This document shows, one piece after another, positions 17,260-24,677 of a DNA stretch of 60,076 bases. Origin of the DNA: Verrucomicrobiota bacterium (GTDB lineage: Bacteria > Verrucomicrobiota > Verrucomicrobiia > Chthoniobacterales > JAFAMB01); NCBI GenBank assembly GCA_019247695.1, contig JAFBAP010000016.1:1-60076 (forward strand), in the 5' to 3' direction. The notes below the pieces were generated by a model. That model saw only the letters and a list, made by a program, of their open reading frames with translations, ran no database searches and was not told the origin of the DNA. The translations under genes were made by a program, and so were the position numbers. Numbering within the stretch: the first letter of the stretch is position 1; every line of letters begins with the position of its first letter.

Positions 17260-18230
17260 TGGGTTCAACATTGGAAACGATCCGTGATGCCCTGCTCCCG
17301 GCTGAGCGGATCCTTTTGCTAAGCCACGTGCGGCCGGACGGCGATGCGATCGGGTCGCAGATTGCGCTGGCGTTATCACTGGCCGCCTTGGATAAGAGCG
17401 TCTCTGCCTGGAATGAGGACGGCTGCCCGAGTAACCTCCGGTTTCTGGAGGGAAGCGAACTCGTCGTGAGGCCGCCGGAGGATCCGGAAAGTTTTGATGT
17501 CGTGGTTTGCCTGGATACGGCCTCGAAAGAGCGGCTCGGACGCTGCCCGGACGCAGTGACCGCGGCGAAGCAGTGGATAAATATCGATCACCACGCGAGC
17601 AATCCCGGTTACGGCGATCTCAACTTTATCGAGGCTGCGGCTGCCGCCACCGGTGAAATCGTTTACGACCTGCTTACCGGCCAGGGACTGCCGTTCCCGG
17701 TGGCCAGCGGCGCCGCATTGTATGTTGCCGTCTCAACTGACACCGGCTCATTTCGTTACCCAAACACTACCGCACGAAGCTATGAAATCGCTGCGGATCT
17801 GCTCCGTCGCGGCGTCGACGCCGCAACCATCTGCCGCTCCCTTTATGAAAGCTATCCGCGCCGGCGCGCGGTGTTGCTGGGCGAACTCCTTACCCATGCC
17901 CGATTTGACGGGCAAACGGCGGCTTTCATCCTGGACAACGCGACCAAGGCGCGCCTGGGCATTCTCTCCGAGGACGTGGATGGCCTGATCGACGCGATCC
18001 GGTCCGTGGACACGGTGCAGGCCGCCGCATTCTTTGAGGAGTTGCCAGACGAACGGATTCGGGTCAGCATCCGCTCAAAAAACCCGGAGATTGATGTGGG
18101 CAGCGTCTGCCGTGAGTACGGCGGCGGCGGCCACCGGCTCGCCGCAGGCGCTCGAATCCGAGGCGAACTGGGACAGGTTGTGGATCGCGTTTTACAAAGG
18201 ATCAGTCGTGAAATTAGCCAACGCTCTTGA
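17259..18230 (+). CDS. nrnA: DHH-family oligoribonuclease/pAp phosphatase NrnA
   Basis: This is a 323-residue DHH/DHHA1 phosphoesterase. Metal-binding motifs are HVRPDGDAIGS, VVCLDTAS and IDHHASN. The C-terminal DHHA1 domain ends with the GGGGH motif. Such proteins degrade nanoRNA, and many dephosphorylate 3'-phosphoadenosine 5'-phosphate. The position between rbfA and truB is the common location of this gene. The start overlaps the rbfA stop, and its last 23 bases overlap truB. Confidence 0.93.
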   Translation: MGSTLETIRDALLPAERILLLSHVRPDGDAIGSQIALALSLAALDKSVSAWNEDGCPSNLRFLEGSELVVRPPEDPESFDVVVCLDTASKERLGRCPDAVTAAKQWINIDHHASNPGYGDLNFIEAAAAATGEIVYDLLTGQGLPFPVASGAALYVAVSTDTGSFRYPNTTARSYEIAADLLRRGVDAATICRSLYESYPRRRAVLLGELLTHARFDGQTAAFILDNATKARLGILSEDVDGLIDAIRSVDTVQAAAFFEELPDERIRVSIRSKNPEIDVGSVCREYGGGGHRLAAGARIRGELGQVVDRVLQRISREISQRS

Positions 18231-18930
18231 CGGTGTTCTCCTGGTCGACAAGGCCCCGGGCATGACCAGCCACGACGTCGTTGCCATCGTCCGGCAGCGG
18301 CTCGGGACGCAAAAGGTCGGCCATTGCGGAACTTTAGACCCTTTTGCCACCGGGCTTCTCCTCGTCGTGATCGGCCGGGGCACCAAGATCCAGGACCTGC
18401 TCATGAGCGAGGACAAAGAGTACGTCGGCACGATGCGGTTGGGTGAGACCACCTCAAGCCAGGACCGGGACGGCGAAGTGCTCGAAACCCGCGATTACTC
18501 GCACGTAAATGAGAATAGCCTCCGGGCCGCCTTTGCCAAGTTTCACGGGGACTTTTACCAATTGCCGCCCATGGTGTCGGCTGTAAAAAAGGATGGGGTG
18601 CCGCTTTATAAGCTGGCCCGGGAAGGCAAAGTGGTGGCCCGCGATCCGCGGTTCGTCCACGTCTATGCACACGAAATTCAGGCGGTAGGCCTCCCGGACA
18701 TCGACTTCCGCGTCATCTGCAGCAAAGGATTTTATGTCCGGACCTATGCGCACGACATCGGGGAAGAACTAGGCTGCGGGGCGCACCTGAGGGCGTTGCG
18801 CCGCACCAAGTCCGGCCGGTTCTCGGTGGACCGCGCCACCACGCTGGATGAGCTCAAGTCCGGCTCCCCGGAGTACCTGGGCACTAAAATCTTGTCTTTG
18901 CCGGACGTCTCACGCAGGCGTGGGGCATAG
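18208..18930 (+). CDS. truB: tRNA pseudouridine(55) synthase TruB
   Basis: This 240-residue protein makes the universal pseudouridine at position 55 of tRNA. The catalytic aspartate is Asp44 in GTLDPFATGLL. The other family motifs are DKAPGMTSHDVV near the N-terminus, YKLAREG, and YVRTYAHDIG with the conserved RTYAHD. The start is a GTG inside the end of nrnA (23-base overlap), chosen because it puts the conserved LDGVLLVDKPxG-type motif near residue 10. It is slightly shorter than the E. coli protein and lacks the C-terminal PUA domain, as many bacterial TruB do. Confidence 0.95.
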   Translation: MKLANALDGVLLVDKAPGMTSHDVVAIVRQRLGTQKVGHCGTLDPFATGLLLVVIGRGTKIQDLLMSEDKEYVGTMRLGETTSSQDRDGEVLETRDYSHVNENSLRAAFAKFHGDFYQLPPMVSAVKKDGVPLYKLAREGKVVARDPRFVHVYAHEIQAVGLPDIDFRVICSKGFYVRTYAHDIGEELGCGAHLRALRRTKSGRFSVDRATTLDELKSGSPEYLGTKILSLPDVSRRRGA

Positions 18931-18940
18931 AGTTTTTCGG

Positions 18941-19927
18941 ATGCAGATCCTCCACCGAATCCCAGATTTGGCGAAGGTACCGGGCCCGGTTCACCTCGCT
19001 ATCGGCGTTTTTGACGGGATTCACCTGGGGCATCAGGCAGTCATCGCCGCTGCGACCCAGGCTGCGCGCCAGAGCGCCGGCTCCGCCGTGGTGCTCACGT
19101 TTCATCCCCATCCGATGCGGGTGCTGAGACCGGAGGCCGCCCCGCGGCTGCTGACTTCGACGCGGCATAAAGAGCAGTTGATCGGTACGCTCGGTGTCCA
19201 GGCGCTGCTGATCCAGGAATTTACGCTCGGCTTCTCACAAACCCGGCCCGAGGAATTCGTCCGCGTGCTGGTGGAAAGCGCCAGACCGTTACGGCAAATC
19301 TGCGTGGGCAAGGGCTGGACCTTCGGCGCTAACCGGTCCGGAAACATTTCCACCCTGGATTCCCTTGCCCGCGCGCATGGCTTTACCTTGACCGAGGTGC
19401 CCGCCGTCGCCGTTGACGGCCAGGCAGTCAGCAGCACCATCATCCGCGCCGTCGTGCAGCGCGGAGATCTGGCGCTTGCCGGGCGGCTCCTCGGGCGGCC
19501 ATTCACCATCCTGGGCACGGTGGCGGAAGGCAATCAGCTCGGACGGCAACTCGGGTTTCCTACCGCTAACCTCCGTGCTCACAATGAGCAATTTCCGCCG
19601 GACGGCGTCTATGCCGCTCGGGCCCGGTACGCGGGCCAGGAGTACGGGGGCGTCGTCAACATCGGCCTCCGGCCGACCCTGGAACGGCCGGGCGAACGCC
19701 TCCTCGAGTTGCACCTTTTCGATTTTGATCGCCAGATATACGGTGAAGACGTGGAAGTCGAGTTCCTCGTCTTCCTTCGTCCCGAGCAAAAGTTCAACAG
19801 CCTCACCGATCTGGTGAAACAAATCGAAAGGGACGTCATCCGCGCCAGGGCCGTCTACCGGGATCGCGTGACGACTCCCAACTGCGACAGCATGCCGCTA
19901 TCCAAAAGGCCGGTAACCGGCTGGTGA
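18941..19927 (+). CDS. ribF: Bifunctional riboflavin kinase/FAD synthetase
   Basis: This 328-residue protein makes FMN then FAD. The N-terminal nucleotidyltransferase domain shows GVFDGIHLGHQ, FHPHP and, later, VSSTIIR. The C-terminal kinase domain has GNQLGRQLGFPTANL, PPDGVYAA, NIGLRPT and the ELHLFDFD motif. The start ATG lies 10 bases after truB. The tail beyond the usual end (after about residue 305) is antisense to the end of the convergent peptidoglycan-binding gene; 73 bases are shared. The overlap suggests the natural stop has been lost and the reading frame has extended. Confidence 0.95.
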   Translation: MQILHRIPDLAKVPGPVHLAIGVFDGIHLGHQAVIAAATQAARQSAGSAVVLTFHPHPMRVLRPEAAPRLLTSTRHKEQLIGTLGVQALLIQEFTLGFSQTRPEEFVRVLVESARPLRQICVGKGWTFGANRSGNISTLDSLARAHGFTLTEVPAVAVDGQAVSSTIIRAVVQRGDLALAGRLLGRPFTILGTVAEGNQLGRQLGFPTANLRAHNEQFPPDGVYAARARYAGQEYGGVVNIGLRPTLERPGERLLELHLFDFDRQIYGEDVEVEFLVFLRPEQKFNSLTDLVKQIERDVIRARAVYRDRVTTPNCDSMPLSKRPVTGW

Positions 19928-20400
19928 TGAGCGACCTGGTAGCGCCGGATTGCCTCCTCGGTCTCCGGACCAGAACTCCCGTCCACCGCCCCGGCGTAAT
20001 ACCCCAGCCGGCGCAGGTCTTGCTGCACGTTCGCAACCAGGCGGTTGCCGTACCGCACGTCTGACCGGGCCGGGAAATTAAGCTGGTTGGACCGGGCCCG
20101 CGGGATACGGCTGAGCAGCAACCCGTTCAAGTGGTCCGCCGGGTCGGGATCATTGGACAAGTTCCGGGTCTCGCCCGGTGCCGGTGTTCCCGGAATGGGT
20201 GCCCGGCGCACGGTAATCAACGGCGTGTAAGGCACGTAGCCGTTTGGGTACTGGTAAACGTAGTTGTTCGCCGGTAAGACCGGCCTGACATTCACGCGCG
20301 GTACCTGGATGCGAACGGGGCCCGGATTCGCGGTTTGGGCCTCCGATCCCGCTCTGCAGGCTAACGTCACGGCCGCCAGCAGAAGAAACGTACGAATCAT
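19855..20400 (-). CDS. Secreted peptidoglycan-binding (PG_binding_1) protein
   Basis: This 181-residue protein starts with a signal peptide (MIRTFLLLAAVTLACRAGSEA). A Pro/Tyr-rich linker with repeated PNGYVPYTP-like segments follows, and a C-terminal peptidoglycan-binding-type domain (VQQDLRRLGYYAGAVDGSSGPETEEAIRRYQ, seen in two overlapping halves of the motif) closes it. The role is probably cell-wall binding in the periplasm. I used the ATG at 20400; nine more residues are open upstream but would precede the signal peptide. It is convergent with ribF, overlapping it by 73 bases, and its start is only 20 bases from tRNA-Val on the same strand. Confidence 0.8.
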   Translation of the reverse strand: MIRTFLLLAAVTLACRAGSEAQTANPGPVRIQVPRVNVRPVLPANNYVYQYPNGYVPYTPLITVRRAPIPGTPAPGETRNLSNDPDPADHLNGLLLSRIPRARSNQLNFPARSDVRYGNRLVANVQQDLRRLGYYAGAVDGSSGPETEEAIRRYQVAHHQPVTGLLDSGMLSQLGVVTRSR

Positions 20401-20419
20401 AAAACTCCCTTCCGGCGAC

Positions 20420-20494
20420 TGGTGCACGGTGAGGGAATCGAACCCCCGACCTACTGGGTGTAAACCAGTCGCTCTACCGCTAAGCTAACCGTGC
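20420..20494 (-). tRNA. tRNA-Val(UAC), CCA encoded
   Basis: On the minus strand the 7-bp acceptor stem GCACGGT pairs with ACCGTGC, followed by discriminator A and an encoded CCA. The D arm has AGCGGTAGAGC. The anticodon stem-loop is ACTGG-TTTACAC-CCAGT with anticodon TAC, reading GUA/GUG valine codons. The T arm has GGGGG-TTCGATT-CCCTC. All arms fold in normal cloverleaf form. It lies just upstream of the peptidoglycan-binding gene and in the same direction. Confidence 0.97.
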
Positions 20495-20817
20495 TCCGAC
20501 TCTGATTCCAGTCGAGCCACCTAAATAACGCCCTTTCCCGCTCAGGTCAACCCGGGCCGGGGTTTGTACAAAACGAGACATTTTGGTGACTTTTATCCAT
20601 TATGCGCCGTCAGAACTAGGGGCTTTTCACCGGATACAGGGGGACGCGTTCCTCCGGGCGCGTTGCGAATTGCTGGCACAGGGTTTGCTCTCCGTACCAA
20701 TCCGCATCGAAAGCGATGAGGTTTCGTTTAGATGCCCATCGGTGCAGCCGCCCGGCGGCTACTGCCGCCTCGCGATTGCACCGGTAACCGTACCCTTCAA
20801 ACCTGACCCAAATCACT
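20495..20817. other. Intergenic region upstream of amt
   Basis: There is no credible gene in these 323 bases. The region separates minus-strand tRNA-Val from plus-strand amt and holds the sigma-54 promoter at 20674-20689. I could not find a convincing NtrC-type enhancer pair by eye. A 190-residue reading frame running through it into amt is in another frame and is not supported. Confidence 0.5.
20674..20689 (+). promoter_or_regulatory. Sigma-54 (-24/-12) promoter of amt
   Basis: The sequence TGGCACAGGGTTTGCT matches the RpoN consensus TGGCAC-N5-TTGCW in every defined position, with the invariant GG and GC 10 bases apart. It lies 128 bases upstream of the ammonium transporter start. Sigma-54 control of amt-glnK by the NtrC system is standard in many bacteria, so the site fits its gene. 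The start of transcription should be near 20701. Confidence 0.85.
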
Positions 20818-22296
20818 ATGCGCAAACTTCTCAAGCACTTGCCGGGCCTTGCCGTCGCTGGTTTTGCGGCAACCCTGCTTTTGGTGCCTTTGTCCAGCAA
20901 GGCGCAGGCGCCGACCCCATCGCCTACGCCCATGACGGCCGGCACGCCCGCCGCGTCGCCTGCACCGGCTGCCAGCCCGACCATGGAGGATCGTGTTGCG
21001 AATCTCGAGGCCTACCTGGGCAACTCAGCCGGGCCGAAGACCATCCAACCCGCCTCCGGACCCGGCCACAATGGCTGGATGATGACCGCAGCTGCGTTGG
21101 TTCTCTTCATGACCCTGCCGGGCCTCGCGCTGTTTTACGGCGGCTTGGTGCGTGAGAAGAACGTGCTCTCCGTGCTCGCCCAGTGCCTTGGGATCACGGG
21201 GTTGGTGACGATACTCTGGTGGGCGTTCGGTTACAGCCTGGTGTTCGGCAAAAGTTTCAACAACCCGTTCTTCGGAGGTTCCGAATTTTTCTTTCTGCAC
21301 GGCGTCGATTCTTCTCCCAACACCGATTACGCGTACTGGGTTTCGCAGAACGTGTACTCGATGTACCAGCTGATGTTCGCGATCATCACGCCGGCGCTGA
21401 TCGTCGGCGCCATCGCCGAACGCATGAAGTACTCCGCCCTCATGCTCTTCATGCTGTGCTGGATGTTCCTCGTCTACTTCCCGATGGCGCACATGATCTG
21501 GGGCGTCTCCGGGTTCATGAACGGCATCTCGAACGCAAATTCGGGGATCAAGGCGATCGACTTCGCCGGCGGAACGGTGGTGCACATGACGTCGGGCTGG
21601 AGCGCCCTGATTCTTTGCCTCATCCTCGGTCCCCGGCTCGGGTTCAAGCGTGAACCGATCCCGCCGCACAACCTGGTGCTGACCATGATCGGGACCGGGA
21701 TGCTCTGGGTAGGCTGGTACGGGTTTAACGCCGGCAGCGCCGTTGCGGCTGACGGGATTGCGGCGAACGCTTTCATGACCACGACGCTTGCGACTGCCAC
21801 AGCCGCCTTTACCTGGGCCATGCTGGAAAAAGTGCTGCGCGGCAAGGCGAGCGTGCTCGGCTATTGCACCGGTGCGGTCGCCGGGCTGGTCGTCATCACC
21901 CCGGCTTGCGGTTTCGTGAACGCTTCGGGCGCGATGATCATCGGCGTCGCCGCCGCGGTTCTCCCCTACTTCGCCGTTTCCGCTCTCAAACCGGCTTTAG
22001 GGTATGACGACGCCCTGGATACGTTCGGCGTTCACGGGGTCGGCGGGACCATGGGCGCGCTGCTGACGGGCCTGCTGGCCACCAAGGAAGTAAACAGCAA
22101 CCTTAAGGATGAACTGCTCCGCCCGCTCTTCATGTCGCAGGTCGAGGCGGTCTGCGTCACCCTCGTCCTGTCGACGGTTGCGACCGCCGTGATTGCGTTC
22201 GTGATCAAGGCCATCATCGGTTTGCGGCCGAGCCCTGACACGGAGACCGCCGGCCTTGACATTTCCGACCACGGTGAAGAGGCATATATCAGTTAA
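20818..22296 (+). CDS. amt: Ammonium transporter Amt
   Basis: This is a 492-residue inner-membrane channel for ammonium uptake. It starts with a signal peptide (residues 1-30, ending SSKAQA). A Pro/Thr/Ala-rich periplasmic linker and a short helical segment (MEDRVANLEAYL) precede the eleven membrane helices, which begin about residue 90. The twin-histidine pore residues lie in VVHMTSGWSAL and FGVHGVGG. The long periplasmic N-terminal extension is more than E. coli AmtB has. It is driven by a consensus sigma-54 promoter and followed 56 bases later by a PII gene, the classic amt-glnK pair, so uptake is likely gated by PII. Confidence 0.96.
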   Translation: MRKLLKHLPGLAVAGFAATLLLVPLSSKAQAPTPSPTPMTAGTPAASPAPAASPTMEDRVANLEAYLGNSAGPKTIQPASGPGHNGWMMTAAALVLFMTLPGLALFYGGLVREKNVLSVLAQCLGITGLVTILWWAFGYSLVFGKSFNNPFFGGSEFFFLHGVDSSPNTDYAYWVSQNVYSMYQLMFAIITPALIVGAIAERMKYSALMLFMLCWMFLVYFPMAHMIWGVSGFMNGISNANSGIKAIDFAGGTVVHMTSGWSALILCLILGPRLGFKREPIPPHNLVLTMIGTGMLWVGWYGFNAGSAVAADGIAANAFMTTTLATATAAFTWAMLEKVLRGKASVLGYCTGAVAGLVVITPACGFVNASGAMIIGVAAAVLPYFAVSALKPALGYDDALDTFGVHGVGGTMGALLTGLLATKEVNSNLKDELLRPLFMSQVEAVCVTLVLSTVATAVIAFVIKAIIGLRPSPDTETAGLDISDHGEEAYIS

Positions 22297-22307
22297 CCTA
22301 AGTTTAG

Positions 22308-22691
<384 letters not shown>

Positions 22692-22724
22692 CGATTTTCT
22701 TGAAAGGGCGCTGATGGATGAAGG

Positions 22725-22761
22725 GGGCGCAGGCGCGGAAGCGCCTCCGCCTCTTTTTTTC
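22725..22761 (+). terminator. Intrinsic terminator after amt-glnK
   Basis: A GC-rich stem of two segments (22725-22730 with 22749-22754, and AGGCGC with GCGCCT) is interrupted by a single C-C mismatch. It closes on a GGAA tetraloop and is followed directly by seven T residues (22755-22761). It starts 33 bases after the PII stop. This is the clearest rho-independent terminator in the window. Confidence 0.85.
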
Positions 22762-22864
22762 TTTCTTACCTTCTTATCCCGGATCTTCTCGGACGCAGCG
22801 GCGGTGCGCGGGAGTTTGCGGCACCTTGGCGATGCGCCTGTCCCGTGATACCCTCGGAGCCACC

Positions 22865-23974
22865 ATGACGTACACGGCCGTCGAACACCTGGACCCGGTC
22901 AATGCGCGCATCCTCGCGGTTTCCGAAGATAAGATCACCGGCTTTCACCGGGAACCGTTTGAACGGATTGCCGCACTCAGCGGAGTGGCCGAGGCGACGA
23001 TCCTGGAACGCATTCGACTGATGCTGGCGGCGGGAACGATCCGCCGCGTCCGGCAAACCATCCTGGCGACCAATCTGGCCGAGGGCGCCCTGGTGGCCTG
23101 GAAAGTTCCTCCGCACAAGCTTGACTCCGCCTTCGATTTCCTCTTTCAACAAGACCCTTTTTCCGGCCACGTGGTGATCCGGTCGACCGATGCGGAGACG
23201 GCCGGTAGCGAATACCGCCTCTGGACGACGCTCAAGGTGCCCGCCGGGTTCAGCCTGGAGGAACACTGCCGCCGGTTAAGCCCCGTGATCGGGGCGGAAA
23301 AGTTCCGTACGATGCGCGCCGAAGGTATTTTTACTCTCGGCGTGGGTCACGTGCGCCGCCGGACCATCGAACCCGGGGCTCGCGCCGATCTGCCGGCTGC
23401 AATGATCAGCACCGAGCTTGTGAAGCTGAGTGAAGTGGAATGGCGCGTCCTTACGTCGCTCAAACGAGAGTTCACGGCGGACGAGATCAGGCCTCACCCC
23501 TGGGTGGCCCGGGCCCGGGAGGCCGACCTGCCGTTAGAGACGTTTTGCGAAATCGCCGAGGCCCTGAATCGCCGGGGGGTGATCGGCCGGTTCTCGACCT
23601 TCCTCGAACACGTCAAGCCCTCCTCCACCGGGGTACGCGTGACCCGCTTCAATGCCTTGTTCCACTGGGCCGTCCCGCCGGGCCTGGAAGCCAGGGCGGG
23701 TTCGGAGATCGGCCGTCACGAAATCCTGACGCATTGTTACTGGCGGGAAGCCGGCCCGGAGTTCCGCAACGTGAACGTGATGGCCGTGGCGCACGGAACG
23801 GAAAAGCCGCGCCTGCTTGAGCATAAAAAGGCGATCGACGAACACCTGCAGGCTTGCGGCATCCCGGTTTCTTACACCAACGTTTTCTGGGGCGGACGGT
23901 CGGAAATCAAGCCGTCTGAGATTTCGCCGGCGGTTTACCGCGCCTGGCTCAGCCAGTTCCCCTCCGGAACGTGA
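22865..23974 (+). CDS. AsnC/Lrp-like siroheme decarboxylase family protein (AhbA-AhbB/NirDL type)
   Basis: This 369-residue protein is built of two tandem modules, each a winged helix-turn-helix followed by an AsnC-type ligand-binding domain. The second module carries the siroheme decarboxylase-like signature ILTHCYWRE and, after it, VNVMAVAHG; the first is more divergent. Such fused proteins (NirDL, AhbAB) remove acetate side chains from siroheme on the route to heme d1 or heme. No other heme-pathway genes are nearby, so a plain regulator is possible. The ATG at 22865 was chosen because the frame upstream crosses the terminator. Its stop overlaps the GTG start of rlmH by four bases. Confidence 0.6.
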   Translation: MTYTAVEHLDPVNARILAVSEDKITGFHREPFERIAALSGVAEATILERIRLMLAAGTIRRVRQTILATNLAEGALVAWKVPPHKLDSAFDFLFQQDPFSGHVVIRSTDAETAGSEYRLWTTLKVPAGFSLEEHCRRLSPVIGAEKFRTMRAEGIFTLGVGHVRRRTIEPGARADLPAAMISTELVKLSEVEWRVLTSLKREFTADEIRPHPWVARAREADLPLETFCEIAEALNRRGVIGRFSTFLEHVKPSSTGVRVTRFNALFHWAVPPGLEARAGSEIGRHEILTHCYWREAGPEFRNVNVMAVAHGTEKPRLLEHKKAIDEHLQACGIPVSYTNVFWGGRSEIKPSEISPAVYRAWLSQFPSGT

Positions 23975-24411
23975 CCTGGCGTATTGCTGCCGTCGGCAAA
24001 CCCAGGCTGCCGTATGCGCTCGCCGGGATCGCCGAGTACGAAAGGCGAATCCGGCGGTTCGCGCGGGTCGATTGGCGAATCGTCCCGGCGAGTGATGCGC
24101 GCCGGGAATCACTCGCGCTGCTGGAAACGTCCAAGGGTCAGCTTCGCCTCCTGCTCGATCCGCGCGGCACCCAGTTCACCAGCCGGGAGTTTGCCGCAAA
24201 AGTGGAAAACTGGGCTCTATTTTCCCCCCAGGCCGTGACCCTGCTGGTCGGAGGTGCTGACGGAGTCACCGACGAAGTTCGGGCCCAGGCGGATTTACTC
24301 TGGTCACTCAGCCGGCAGACCTTGCCGCACGAATTGGCGTTGCTGGTCGCGCTGGAACAAATCTATCGCGCGCACACGATCCTGGCAGGCCAACCTTACC
24401 ACCGGGAGTGA
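23971..24411 (+). CDS. rlmH: 23S rRNA (pseudouridine1915-N3)-methyltransferase RlmH
   Basis: This is a 146-residue SPOUT-family methyltransferase that methylates pseudouridine 1915 in helix 69 of 23S rRNA. The knotted C-terminal half shows the SAM-binding LLVGGADGV motif and the typical ending LEQIYRAHTILAGQPYHRE. The internal LSLSKxTxPHQL-type motif is seen as WSLSRQTLPHEL. It starts with GTG overlapping the previous stop. The N-terminus is divergent from the family consensus, but the length is nearly normal. Confidence 0.9.
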   Translation: MTWRIAAVGKPRLPYALAGIAEYERRIRRFARVDWRIVPASDARRESLALLETSKGQLRLLLDPRGTQFTSREFAAKVENWALFSPQAVTLLVGGADGVTDEVRAQADLLWSLSRQTLPHELALLVALEQIYRAHTILAGQPYHRE

Positions 24412-24677
24412 GGCTTCCTCCGCAGCGAACGCGCAGAAAAACGCGGAAAAGAAACACAATGTACACAGATTACGCGCACGCAGCGGGACACCCTGCGGCG
24501 GCATATACCCTCTTCATTCCAAGGTTCGCATTTTTCCGCTTGTGGCACTTGTGACGATTCTTGCAAGTTTCGGTACCTCGCACGCATGTCCAGTTACCCG
24601 CTTTCGACCGCTGGCTTGGTGCATCGGCCGGTGTTATCCTGAAGTCTCTTCAACAAGCCTTTCTCCCCCCGTCCACG
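24412..24677. repeat. Repeat island R9, degenerate
   Basis: A short, worn copy of the intergenic mosaic. It has CGCAGAAAAACGCGGAAAAG (24432-24451), a partial CACAGATTACGCG unit (24464-24475) and TTTTTCCGCTTGTGGCACTTG (24532-24551, shown minus its last base). The remainder up to the start of the M1-like gene has no recognisable element. Confidence 0.65.

Noticed and set aside
20583-21155. 190-codon plus-strand frame upstream of and into amt
   Set aside because: It overlaps the sigma-54 promoter and the amt coding sequence in another frame, and the translation looks random.
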